Assembly: GCA_020740775.1 (NCBI GenBank)
Contig: JAHEWK010000005.1
Location: 806,001 to 870,000, forward strand
Length of the DNA stretch: 64,000 nt
DNA from: Ilyonectria destructans
Taxonomy: Eukaryota; Ascomycota; Sordariomycetes; Hypocreales; Nectriaceae
Reading direction: 5' to 3'
The notes under the pieces were generated by a model, which saw only the letters and a program-made list of their open reading frames with translations, was not told the origin of the DNA and made no database searches. The position numbers were made by a program, and so were the translations under genes. Below are positions 34,701 to 44,151 of this stretch, piece after piece (the first letter of the stretch is position 1; the number at the start of each line of letters is the position of its first letter).

Positions 34701-34922
34701 ATCCAAGTCTTCCAGAGCACCTGTGCTTGAATATCTGGTATAATATCCACCTCGCATAGGTGCAACTTGGGAGTCCCGGTCTGGGTGTTTGTTCGATGGG
34801 CTGTCTGGCGTGACATCATTTTGGACGGAAGACATGCATCTGTCGTCGTCGCCGGGTGTCGTCATTGCAATCTCAGTGGTGTTGGATCGAGAAACGGTCC
34901 TGTCCATCATTGCAGAACTCAT
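31731..34922 (-). CDS. TPR-CHAT protein (caspase-like protease domain)
   Basis: A 1,063-residue intronless protein. The first ATG is at 34922 (MSSAMMDRT). After a polar Ser/Thr/Asp-rich N-tail of about 55 residues, residues about 60-480 hold at least eight TPR-like repeats of roughly 50 residues each (pattern DLDKAIELFEESL...HPDRASRLYDLG..Y..RY). Residues about 560-690 are a helical linker. The C-terminal CHAT domain ends in the fungal hallmark WVPYIHFGV. The catalytic pair is visible: His877 in HFAGHG and Cys920 in LSACSTG. CHAT domains are clan CD peptidases related to caspases and separases; in bacteria TPR-CHAT proteins act as partners of nucleic-acid sensors. In fungi this architecture is common but its role is unsettled; a part in regulated cell death or self/non-self response is inference. 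Confidence 0.9.
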   Translation of the reverse strand: MSSAMMDRTVSRSNTTEIAMTTPGDDDRCMSSVQNDVTPDSPSNKHPDRDSQVAPMRGGYYTRYSSTGALEDLDLAIQLYEECLTTTPRDHSDWASLLDSLGDGYYHRYARTEAMPDLEKAVQRFRESLNTPTSHPPDQMSRLAEVRAKYSEQYPETTECMAGEIDLATQLQALAIGYHVRFSDTRSLLARDQTHLNRALQLYRESLAHTPEQHHDRIPRLSNLGVGFYVKYCVTRDAMHLSRATELFQQCLDTTPMDHPDRALRLYKLGAMHEARYQETGSVEDINTEIRYLEECLDRLPNDDSHWPSRLRALGMGRYRRYQELNILTDLETSIELFEESLYATPIDHPDRASRLYDLGAGYHDRYNETRTETDLDKAIELFEESLENTPTHHHDQTSRIRSLGQAYRIRYLKKDSVTDLDKAICLFEKFLEQIPTDHSDRATRLNDLAAVYNDRYQKNDVRFDLDKAILLLREALNHSPSPTPDRLVAGKILLYIHAELEVWEEAHEFAQTAVHLVPSVVPRLLGAAHKQSLLSQDAGLASDATAVALNAGKHAFDAVQLLEIGRGVISGLFYEIAADVGRLLPAYPAFGERFIKLKEQLEVPTASSPTQVMQQQDLLQSLPSIMDKLEGLDATTPAEQSYIGSQLDKLIVEIRKQPGFENFLLASSEEEMRTAARHGPIVAINVSEFRCDAILIEQRQIWPLCLPLLNLNEIQLKTQQASLDSSETLEWLWDVVASPVLEALGYTQPPVDDCWPHVWWIPTGPLSHFPLHAAGYHYKQSSESVLDRVMSSYSTSIKAIICGRQRRPQQSTSSQALLLGMEYTPGHSRLPFATQEITMLRDLFKSMPVVPVELGHCKKDVTSRLRDCSVFHFAGHGYTDKEKPSNSRLVLEDIPLTVGDLLEMNLYDHSPFLAYLSACSTGQIKDDKFIDESIHLISAFQMAGFRHVIGTLWEVNDEHCVDIARYTYEGMRDRSMTDESVCYGLHMATRTLRDHWLEMSARPNRKCSGTELGKGLAREPVDRPGTRGKYQGELQLSRDVLVCDDGGELGRVPWVPYIHFGV

Positions 34923-36369
34923 TGTGCGACGTAGCTGTTTTTGCACACAGGGAGCACGGAAACGAGGGTTGAAAGAGCCTAACTTACTTCTTCTACAAAG
35001 GAGATGGGAGTTGGGCAGCTAAAATAACAATAAGCACCCCACAAATGGGGCTGTGGTCTGTCTAATCAGAGGGCAGCGTCTTAGTCACATTGCTTCGGCA
35101 GTCATCGGAAGTAGTAAGGGAAGCGAACATCTTCTCGACTTATGCCACACCGCTGCGTTGATCCAAGTAGCCGAATACGTCTAGACAACGAGTCAATCTT
35201 GAGCGCAGCGAAATTGTCAGTCTCCTCGTACTCATGCTCAAGGGTGCTCTGTTTGACACATGCTCCCACAGATAGGACAATTACGCATCTTGAAGCCTCA
35301 ACTCGCCTACATCCAGGCGGGGTAGTAAGCCGCCGTCGCCCGATCCGTGCAAGCCCTTGTACTTTTGTGTCACTTAAGCACAGTAAAAACGAGGCTCTCT
35401 CTATCATTGTTCGGGCTGTACTGATGCGTATTGGCGTGCGTTTTAGGAGTCCTGGAAGCAGCAGATCGCCAACGAAGAGGGTACAAAAAGACCAAATGCA
35501 GCCAACGGCCAAAGAAATGATGAGAATACTGGAAACATGATCAGAGTCGCATACGAAGATACCCGCCGAAGCGCGTCATGGTAGGTAGGCATCAACGCAT
35601 ATGACGAACGGCAGCCACAGAATGGAAATGGTCGACGCTAGCGAATGATGACGCAGAATACACTCATAATAGATTCTACAGTACCGGTACAATTGTAGAA
35701 AAACGAGACACGCTCCTCCGCGACCCCAGCATCGACGATTACGAGAATTCCGCTATTCAAGAATTATGCATGGATAAACCCCCTTAGCGCTACGACAGAC
35801 GCCGAACAGAGGACCGATTTTATCTGTATATAACTTACTACCTACACACAATCGGTTGCAGGGCTTGAGGACCTGCTTCATCATTAATCAAGAACGACCA
35901 CTTTAGATGGTCGTTCATGCAGCGCAGCAATGTTCGATACCCCATCTTTACTAGGATGAAGCGAGGTAAAAAAATAAAATAAAAAAGATTCTAGGCTTGG
36001 GATTTGAGCCCAAAACTACGCACCCTTAAGGCTGAAGAATTCCTCGCTGCTCTCCAGCTCTTCCTCCCGGACGTTTGGATATTCACGTCGCTTCCTTTTT
36101 CGGGAGTGGCTAGTTCCGTCCTGGCCACCTAGTAGGTCTCGATTGGCTCGGCCCGGCATTCTTGTCTACTTCGCATGGGCTTTTAGTGTTTAAGGTGTAT
36201 TGTAGGAGAACATGTAACGCAACAGCTAGGAAAGTCCAACTGTAGCCCAAAACGTGGATGTGGTCCCAGATCTTGCCCACCAGGGAATCCCTCCAGGGCT
36301 ATGCGATCCCAAAGTCGGGCCATCGGGTCTCACTAGCTCGGTTTGACAACATGGTCATATGATGATATG
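34923..36369. other. intergenic between TPR-CHAT and F-box genes
   Basis: No supported gene. A perfect 9-bp inverted repeat with a 7-nt loop (gaacgacca/tggtcgttc) lies at 35892-35916. The segment 36000-36030 contains a tRNA-like T-arm shape but no complete tRNA. Confidence 0.45.
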
Positions 36370-38178
36370 CTAAAATACATGCACAACTTTAAAGCGATAG
36401 TCGCACTCTTGCTCATAGAAAAACTCTCGAAATACCACACCAGACGAGGCGAATTGCTTCTGTAGTCTCTCTCCATCAAAGACAACGTCGCCTGGCTGAG
36501 GCCCATCCTCCCTATGAGCACGTCTTTCAGCCTCAGAAAAATGTTCATCCATCGGGGTCGATCCAAAAAACATTACTGAACGAAGGAATGGATGCGTGCT
36601 GCTACATGTTTGGGAAAACCCGTGTAGTGCGAGGGATAATAGACGCATATACCGGCGGGGATTTTCCTTGACTGAAGGGTCGCCTTTCTGCCACGAATCT
36701 TGATTCAAGTCCAGTTCATATACATTGGCAGCATACCAGTCGTTAATTGTGAGCGTCTTGAGACGAGGAGGGAGGACTTTCGCCAGCGGTCGAGTGATAA
36801 AACCATCGTTTGTGTTCAATAAAGGCAACCCGATGCGCAAGTGCTCAAGTGCTACTAGGGAGTGCAGACAAGATAGTTGCTGAAGAGGTTTCCAATCCAT
36901 GACCTCGGTCGCGATATCCAGAGTCTTCAGTGTTGTTGCCAGTGCCGTTAGGGATGTATTCCAGGCATTGATATCTGCCACAGGTGTCTGAGGTCTCATG
37001 TCGGAATCGAGCTCATGATCGGTGGAATTGGTACCGCATATCGCAAGCGCAGTCAAAGGCCAGTGTTCGCAAGCGTACTCGAGCATCTCTTGGGCGAAAG
37101 AGGCCGATGTGAGAAAGGCCCGCTGTATTTTCATGTTCGCGAGAGGCACCTGATGGTGAATTCCAGCTCCCCTTATTCCGGTGTCCATGTCGGTCTCAAG
37201 TTCTCTCAAGTTTGGAGCTTGGAGTATGCTAAGGCATGCGTCGATCTGGAACGTGTAGGGAGGGTCAGCTGGGAGCGTAGGGTCGTAGTCGCTTCTGGAG
37301 CCATAGCGAACCGGACTATCAGCTGGTATGAAATCCGGAATGACAGTAAATCTGACGGCGTCAAGATTCTGTAATATGGCTGAGGATAGCCGCGCATCCT
37401 GGTACGCTAGTCCAAGGAGCGAGCTTAGGGTATGGTAATAGCTCCTGTCCCTGTGGGTGGATAGATCCTCATCGAAGTCATCCACATCCTCTCGACACCA
37501 CCTTTTCCCAGGTGGAGGTGGAAACGCCAAGGTTCGAAGCTGAGGAATGAGACAGAGGATCGCCATGAAAATTCTTTGGGCGAGATCATGAGATGTCCCT
37601 CCATTCGAAAGACCGACATGATCCAGCACGGCGCAGTCATATTCAGATTTGGCGCAACTGAAAACCTTTTTCGAAAAGCCAAACTCCCACTTTTTCGAAA
37701 AGCCAGACTCCCACCTTTTCACTGCCCGGGAGACATATGGAGGGGCGTTGAGCGAATTGTCGATTTTGATATGCACTAGAAAGAATCGAAGATCCAGGTG
37801 ATTGACGTAGTTTCGAAGCTCCGGCCGCTCCAGCATCGTGCGTAGAAATAAAGCAAGTGTAACGATGCCTCGGTCAGGAAATATCTCGTACTCTTCCTGC
37901 AATAGCTCAGGCACGTGAAGCTCGATCCCTTTCACGAGGATAACTTGTTGATACAGGAACGGGGTGACGACTGCGTTGAGCCTCCGAGATGATAGGGACA
38001 TGGAAAGTAGGCTACGTTTGAGTTCCCGTTCCGCCTGACTACGATCAGAGGTATAATAGGGGTAAGGATAGCCAGTGTTCTTGTTCATTGTACATTCATC
38101 AATGAGGCATTTGATGACTTGCCGAAATACCTCATTGGGTAGGTTTTGGAGCTGGCTCAGCTTGCCACTGGTACTCAT
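36370..38178 (-). CDS. F-box protein
   Basis: A 602-residue intronless protein, start at 38178 (MSTSGKL). An F-box-like helix bundle occupies residues about 8-30 (LQNLPNEVFRQVIKCL) and continues into the LSSRRLNAVVTPFLYQQV segment. The rest is Leu-rich, as in fungal F-box proteins that present substrates to SCF ubiquitin ligases. Near residue 165-180 an eight-residue unit is duplicated in tandem (WESGFSKK, WEFGFSKK), from a 24-nt repeat at about 37670-37718. The target is unknown. Neighbouring genes are unrelated. Confidence 0.78.
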   Translation of the reverse strand: MSTSGKLSQLQNLPNEVFRQVIKCLIDECTMNKNTGYPYPYYTSDRSQAERELKRSLLSMSLSSRRLNAVVTPFLYQQVILVKGIELHVPELLQEEYEIFPDRGIVTLALFLRTMLERPELRNYVNHLDLRFFLVHIKIDNSLNAPPYVSRAVKRWESGFSKKWEFGFSKKVFSCAKSEYDCAVLDHVGLSNGGTSHDLAQRIFMAILCLIPQLRTLAFPPPPGKRWCREDVDDFDEDLSTHRDRSYYHTLSSLLGLAYQDARLSSAILQNLDAVRFTVIPDFIPADSPVRYGSRSDYDPTLPADPPYTFQIDACLSILQAPNLRELETDMDTGIRGAGIHHQVPLANMKIQRAFLTSASFAQEMLEYACEHWPLTALAICGTNSTDHELDSDMRPQTPVADINAWNTSLTALATTLKTLDIATEVMDWKPLQQLSCLHSLVALEHLRIGLPLLNTNDGFITRPLAKVLPPRLKTLTINDWYAANVYELDLNQDSWQKGDPSVKENPRRYMRLLSLALHGFSQTCSSTHPFLRSVMFFGSTPMDEHFSEAERRAHREDGPQPGDVVFDGERLQKQFASSGVVFREFFYEQECDYRFKVVHVF

Positions 38179-38878
38179 TGTCGCTTTTATGGCCTTTAAT
38201 AGTGGCGTGGGATACCTCAACTGAGAAGTAAAAGTCTAGCGACAGGATTGTTAACGGCTAGCAATAATTATTGTCTTTTGAGAATTAGAGGAGAAGAGCT
38301 GACCGACTGTTGGGAGCCAATGTGCTTCACTACCCCGCCCTAATAAGTCTGCATTCGCTTATGGCCACTAGTGTCCACGCTAAGCATGTCGACAGACAGG
38401 GCATCAAAGGTGACTGACGGACATTTCGTTCGGCTTTCGTGGGGTTAGCTACCGTCAAGAGCCCATTCTGAAGCATCACACTTGTAGAAAGTAGGTCTGA
38501 AGGATTTCAAAGAGCGAACTTGATTCTCTCAGATAGCTATCGTCATATATACCTTATTGCTACGTACCAAGATAATAAATAGCTTCCTTAGAGAGAACTG
38601 GTATTAGTACTATCTGTCTAGATGGCCATAAGGATTAGTTTAGCCGTTGAAAGGGATGGTAGCCAACACCCAACTCAATAGCCTCTCTTAGAGAGATGCA
38701 CAGAAAAGCGTCGCACAGGCGCCTTGCTAGGTCGACCCGAAGCCGCTCTAGACTATGCGTTAGAGGTCTGACAGATCTGTGACTTAGACCACTCAATAGA
38801 AAAGCATCTAATTGGATGCTTTATCGAGTCTGCCGCGGAAAAAGACAGGGCAAGGCTTCATAGATGCCTGCGGCAGCC
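38179..38878. other. intergenic beside copia-like LTR
   Basis: AT-rich, no coding feature. It may be remnant internal sequence of the element whose LTR-like block starts at 38879, but no retroelement protein was recognised. Confidence 0.4.
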
Positions 38879-39213
38879 TGTCAATTGGCGATGTAGAAGA
38901 CTGAGGTCGGATAAGGATTGTGAAGGCTGTTGTAAAAGTCTCGTAAAAGTCTCTTAAAATAGCAGCAAAAAGTCTGTATTAACTCTGACAATAAGGCCTT
39001 TGAGACTTCTGTCTCTCTGACTGAAAAGAAAAATGTCAAGGAAAGATGCCATGACTCCTCCCATTCCATTGTGTGCAGCTTCCTCCCTTATTTATCCCTG
39101 TCACGTCCCTACTAGCGACCGGCTAGCCCAAAAGTCCCCGGCCGCCTGTCATATTAGCACAAGTGTAGTAACCACGAGGGACTTTTACAGGGACCATTAT
39201 TGCGAGTCTAACA
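38879..39213 (-). repeat. probable LTR of a Ty1/copia-type element
   Basis: On the minus strand this 335-bp block begins TGTTAGACTCGC and ends CAATTGACA, that is TG...CA with near-complementary ends (TGTTA/TGACA). It has a TATA-like GATAAATAAGGG about 140 bp in and then a T/C-rich stretch. No 5-bp target duplication is seen (cagcc against taata), and no PBS, so the boundaries and the assignment are tentative. Confidence 0.4.
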
Positions 39214-39278
39214 TAATATGAATGATACTGTTTCAACAACGGACTGTGTATTAGATGTAAATGAGCTGGAAAGGACTT

Positions 39279-40096
39279 TTAGCTCCTTGAAAGCGTACTT
39301 GTAACAGCTAGTTCGATGTGGTTAGCTACCAAATGCGGGTCCGACAAAAAAGGAGAATGAGACGCTTGGATATGAAATACAGCCGAATCTGGCCCAAGTA
39401 ACGCTGCCATTTCTTCCTGAACAAGTAGTGGAATCGCCCTATCATCATCACAGCAGATATATGCGCACTGGATATCATGCCAGGGCTCGTAAGTGATTTT
39501 GTCCTCGAATATCTTCAGCGGTTCGGGTCTCAATAGCCCGATGAATTTCTTTCCCATAGATGGTGGCACGTCATGGTAAAATACTTCTTCCGGTGTGACA
39601 GCATGTACGAAACTCCCCTAGCACTTAAATTTAGCTTCTTAATAACCCTTGGGCTTGGACTGTGACGTCGACTTGCCTGGAGTTTCTGCCATGGGGGAAG
39701 AGTTCCTCCGGATGCCTCTAGGATACTAAAGCCCTTTGGGATGACAAACGCTGTCAAGTAGACAAGCAGAAGGACACCACCGTGTTGCACCGCGGCGGCC
39801 CGTTGCTTGCTGGAAAGGCCTTCAACAGCACACGAGCTGGTAGCACCACCATATGAGTGAGCGACGACAACAATCTCCTTTCCCTCGTCGCAAAGCCTCT
39901 GCAGAACCTTTCGAATAGCAGCCGCGTTCTCAGCCGTCCCCACTTCGGTGACAGAATCAGCACCTGGAGAAGGGTGGGCAGGTGCTTCTGTCGGCTATCC
40001 TCGCTTGTGGAGCTCGCTACGGAGCAAATCGAAGCAATCAACTGAATGCCAGGCACCGTGAACGAGTACGATAGTCGGTTTCGTTGCGGGCGACAT
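39279..40096 (-). pseudogene. alpha/beta-hydrolase with in-frame stop
   Basis: Exon 1 40096-39677, exon 2 39617-39279, 252 codons, joined by a 59-nt GC-AG intron (cag|gcaagt...gctag). The protein is of the short methylesterase/salicylate-hydrolase-like type: TIVLVHGAWHS oxyanion loop, nucleophile elbow VVAHSYGGA, GSFVHAVTPEEVFYHDV, and the catalytic His in QASHSPFLSDP. Codon 34 is TAG (39997-39995), in the place of a residue that is normally Tyr in the GYP motif. Everything downstream is intact and in frame, so this is a single nonsense change, a sequence error or a very young pseudogene. Confidence 0.75.
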
Positions 40097-40957
40097 ATTA
40101 CATATCATGAAGCTAGAATGTATAGAAAGACAATGGAGTGTCGAACTAGCGTTTCCTGAAACGGGAAGCGCAATGCTTTTGTCGCGTCGGGATGATTGTG
40201 TAGTTTGTTCAGGATGCCGAATTCAATTTTCTGACGCAGACCAACTCAGGAGAAAAAGTCGTGAATTCGCTGGAAATTTCGATAATATCCTGGAAATAAA
40301 GCACTCGCCAGTGACATCTTATAGCATAGCTGGGTGTGTTAAACCAGACGGCTGTTTCGGTATCATCTAAATTAGTCTAAAAAGTAGGTTATCGCTAAAA
40401 CTTGACAGTGGGTCGTGCAACTCCACACTAGATCACGATATCTGCCCGATAGGGAAGGGTAACGATAAGAGCGTCGTTCGGTCTTGGATAACATCCGCCC
40501 GTATCAGTTGATTCAAAGTGCAATTTTCCTGCGGCGATAAGTACTTAAATCATTTTATCGTGGAAAATTCGTGCCGCAAGCTCCGAAATACCCAGCCCTA
40601 GCTTAAATTGCGGCCGATAAGCCGTGGACTTGGCCCGGTGATCCACAAGGATGGAGAACATGGTGTATGAGCCAGCTTATTAGGAAGTTTTGCATGTGTG
40701 TCCAGATGGAATTCAAAGGAATGCCTTCGTGATCAATGGAATTGTATTTGCTTTTGAAAAAGCAAGCATGTTACGAGATCCCGTGACAATTCAGAGACAT
40801 CCAGCACGTGACATGATCGTTCGCATTCCGCCTGTTGCCTCGTCTTGCAATCTGTTCTTCAATCTGTTCTTCGATCTCTGTTCCTCACAAGATCAACATT
40901 ATCACCACTTCACCACAGCAAGTCATTCGACCAGAAACCACCAATCAGGACGCAAAG
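40097..40957. other. intergenic, upstream of F-box gene
   Basis: Divergent gap between the hydrolase relic and the second F-box gene. No gene seen. A short direct repeat (aatctgttctt) occurs near 40850-40868. Confidence 0.45.
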
Positions 40958-42475
40958 ATGGCCTCGATTACGATCGCAAACCTCCCGACCGAGATCCTGA
41001 GCCAAATCTTCGGCAACTTCTGTCTCCACTGCTGCGGGGAACACGACCAGCCTTCCGATATTGGGCACTTGCGCGACCCCCTAGCACAAGAGCGGGGACA
41101 GATGCGAAGGAGCAGGTCATGGTACTACAAGCACTACCGTCTCCCGCTGTGCGCCCTGAGCCGCGTTTCCAACAGATTCCGCGGCATTGCGCAGCCCATC
41201 CTGCATCACGAGTTCGTCCTTGGACATGGCGATTCCTGGCAGGCCGCGGGGTTCCAATGGGACAGCCGCCTCGTTCTGTTCATGCGAACCATGAGGCGGC
41301 GACGCGACCTGGCCAGCCTCGTCAAGGTCGTCTCTGTCCACAAACTTCTCTTCCAGTCGATCCGCGTACACCATGCCAGCACGGCACTCGATCAATGCGC
41401 AAATGCCATGGGAATCTCCCTGCCCGCTGCTTGGAGGCGACGCGCAGCGCAACTCTCAGCGCACCCCCTCGGCGACCAACAACACGCTGTTGAAGAGTTT
41501 ACAGAGTACGCCGACTCAATTATGGCACATAGACACAGCATACCTAGCGCAGGTGCTATGTACAGGTTGGCAGAAGAGTTCACGGCTGGCCGCGAACGAA
41601 GGGAGGACTGGGTAGACGGCGAGATACTCGCCATGCTGCTTGCCCAGCTGCCGAATCTAGAGCATCTGATCACCCAGGATCCCGATCGAGAGATGTCTCC
41701 ACTCCCGGACGGGGCGCTACCGGCACTCAACGTGTCTCGTCTGCCGCTCAAGATTCTTGACGTGGATATCTTTCCTGGCCCAATCATTGAAATGGCCTCC
41801 GGCTTAGAGACACTCAACCTTCGTGGCGTCGCGTTCGTGGGCACCCCGGTCCCTTCTATGCCGAGTCTGAAGGCGCTCCGAATGTCAGACGTCGTCATGG
41901 GCGACCAGGATCTCCGGGTCCTGCTAGCTGCCTGTTCCGGTGGCCTCCGTACATTTGTATTCGACGCGCCCAAATATGAAGAAGACGAACCTCACTTTCG
42001 ACTATGCGCCGCAGTCAAGCACCTTCGTAGGCATAGAAAAACTTTAGAGTGCTTGAATATCGATTTACGCGCCAACCACAACCCGCGAAGCAGGGAAGAC
42101 GATTTTTCTCTCAAAGACTTCATCGCTTTGAAGCATCTGCTACTCAGCACCAATGCAATGATTATTCCCTTCAGCGCCCGAACTAACGATGATTTCCTCG
42201 TCGAACGTCTTCCCTCTTCAATTACGTCATTATCCTTCCCAAATGTTCCATGCGACACGAAGTTGGACATTGCGACAGGGCTTTTCGGTCTTACAGAGCT
42301 AAAGAGGCTTCAACCAACGCAATTTCCGGAGCTGCAACAGGTCATTTGTGATGGGCGGAGTCGATACCCCGACGCCTTACTGGAAAATATGTTCGAGGCA
42401 CTGGATGTCAGGTTTCGATACGAGCGCTGGGAGATAGCCCATCATCTTTGCCGTCCCCAAAGGTTTTATATGTAA
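40958..42475 (+). CDS. F-box protein
   Basis: A 505-residue intronless protein starting MASITIANLP at 40958. The F-box lies at about residues 5-25 (IANLPTEILSQIFGNFC) with the second part LCALSRVSNRFRGIAQPILHHEF. The remainder is Leu-rich with repeat-like strands (LETLNLRGVAF, LKALRMSDVVM), as in F-box proteins with irregular leucine repeats. It is GC-rich and shares no obvious sequence with the F-box protein at 36370, so the two are not a recent duplication. Presumed SCF adaptor; target unknown. Confidence 0.78.
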   Translation: MASITIANLPTEILSQIFGNFCLHCCGEHDQPSDIGHLRDPLAQERGQMRRSRSWYYKHYRLPLCALSRVSNRFRGIAQPILHHEFVLGHGDSWQAAGFQWDSRLVLFMRTMRRRRDLASLVKVVSVHKLLFQSIRVHHASTALDQCANAMGISLPAAWRRRAAQLSAHPLGDQQHAVEEFTEYADSIMAHRHSIPSAGAMYRLAEEFTAGRERREDWVDGEILAMLLAQLPNLEHLITQDPDREMSPLPDGALPALNVSRLPLKILDVDIFPGPIIEMASGLETLNLRGVAFVGTPVPSMPSLKALRMSDVVMGDQDLRVLLAACSGGLRTFVFDAPKYEEDEPHFRLCAAVKHLRRHRKTLECLNIDLRANHNPRSREDDFSLKDFIALKHLLLSTNAMIIPFSARTNDDFLVERLPSSITSLSFPNVPCDTKLDIATGLFGLTELKRLQPTQFPELQQVICDGRSRYPDALLENMFEALDVRFRYERWEIAHHLCRPQRFYM

Positions 42476-42756
42476 CCCCCAATTCCGATCGGCCCGCATC
42501 AATAGCTACCTGATCCGGCTTCAAATGATCACGGATACGCTATTCAACGAATACCGAGCATACGAGTATGACCGCCTTTCCAGGTGCCAGCTGATGACGT
42601 CTAGCGACTTTTAGAGTTTTCATTATGGGGCAGGTGGATGGATGGAATATCATTCTTAATAGAATCCTGGATTTATTTTCTCAAGCAATTGTATTGTTCA
42701 ACCATGACTTGACACGTACTTGAGCATCCATTTGCTGTTTAATCCGCACACTAATA

Positions 42757-43244
42757 TTATGCTCCTTGTGGAGCATAAGCAACAGCCTCGATCTCAATGA
42801 GCATCTCTGGCAAGGCGAGCTTCTCCACCCCTACTGCTGTCCATATAGGCCTGTGATCCGGAAACCACTTTTCCAAGTTCTCCTTCATGAAGCCAAGGGT
42901 CTCCTGCGAGAGATTGGGGTGGTATGAGTTGATGCGAAATACCTGCGAAATTCCCCGACCGCCAGCGTTTTTCAACGTGTGATCAATATTGCAGAAAGCC
43001 TGGTCGATCTGTGCCTTCAAATCTGTAGGAAGGACTGGAGGAGCCGAGTTGGGGTCCCATCCGCCTGAGATACGTTAGTTGTCGCTGCACTAGCAGTATG
43101 GGAGCGCAGCAGCAGAAAACACTTGTGCATACCTTGTCCAGAGATCTCGATTCGGTCGCCCACACGAACTGCTTGGCTGTATCCGAAGTTTTCACGGGCG
43201 AATTTGCCAAAACCGTCGTAATCGAAATACTGGAGATTCGACAT
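42757..43244 (-). CDS. RidA/YjgF-family protein
   Basis: Exons 43244-43133 and 43064-42757; 139 residues, the family's usual size. RidA proteins hydrolyse reactive enamine/imine intermediates from PLP enzymes. Family features are the N-terminal YSQAVRVGDRIEISGQGG strand pair, DPNSAPPVLPTDLKAQIDQAFCNIDHTL and the C-terminal strand LPEMLIEIEAVAYA with the conserved E-I-E. The usual substrate-binding Arg appears to lie in the QVFRINSYH stretch; I cannot confirm it. The intron is 68 nt with a ctaac branch point. Confidence 0.88.
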
Positions 43245-44151
43245 GATGTCAGGCTAGGGAGGTTTAGATTAATGATGGATCCGTTACGGTCAAATTGATC
43301 GATGCAATAGTGTTCAAATTGATGATGATGATGTTGATCTTGCTTGTGCTGGTCATCCGGACCGGCCGGAAGAGGGGTTATCAGACCCCCCTTCTGACTA
43401 AGGTCATCATATCAATCTATCAGAGGTTTCGTAATACAGGGTCATCTTCCAACAATTAAGTTACCGATTGGCCCGGATAGTTTACTAGAACAATGATGAT
43501 TATGTACTTCATACATGGATCAACGTGGGCTGTTCGCATTAAGGTCATGCGCGATTCGCCCCAGCAATCTAGAAGCAGAGAGGCTTATCTTCAAGTTGTC
43601 GAGCTCCCCGCATGGCAACGAGAGAAGTGCGGTTCCATTCAGCGCAGCCGTTATCTTTTTTTTCTTCATCTTCGGCTTTCATGCGAGACATGGCCACTAC
43701 TTGCACCGATGTTCCCCTCCGATAACTAGTGGCTTGACTTTGGACGCGATCGATTCGGCCGCGCTCGGTGGATGCTGTTGTCGATACGAAAGTACCCCAC
43801 TTGGCGTCGGCTTTTGATACGTTATCAGTCTATATCTAAGATACGAGGGGACCGAGTCTTGAAGCCGATCTGGGGTTCTAAATACCAGTGTACCGAGTGT
43901 AACTTTGGCTCGCTTGGGTGGAAACACACGGAAAATAAGGAAAAAATGGATAAATTCAACATGATCGAGTGAAGCATTTGTGTATGGATTCGGGTCACTT
44001 CTGATCTTGGTTGGTTACGCATGGGTTGCTGATGCAGTCTCCTTCCTCCCTCAAGGAATATGACATGGATTTCACCGGCAGAACAAGGGTCTCAAACAAA
44101 AGTTGGCTATCCTACACCACTCCGATCTTGTTAACTTGAAGGACAAGCAAA
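43245..44151. other. divergent intergenic region
   Basis: Upstream region of RidA (minus) and the DHA1 transporter (plus). A gatgatgatgatgttgat run at about 43320. No gene seen. Confidence 0.5.

Noticed and set aside
35102..35512. 136-codon minus-strand frame upstream of the TPR-CHAT gene, considered as an N-terminal exon
   Set aside because: No splice pair joins it convincingly to the TPR-CHAT ORF and its sequence matches no effector domain I know.
35990..36080. tRNA-like segment with a perfect T-arm shape (ttggg/cccaa stem)
   Set aside because: No matching acceptor stem, D-arm or anticodon arm at the required distances on either strand.
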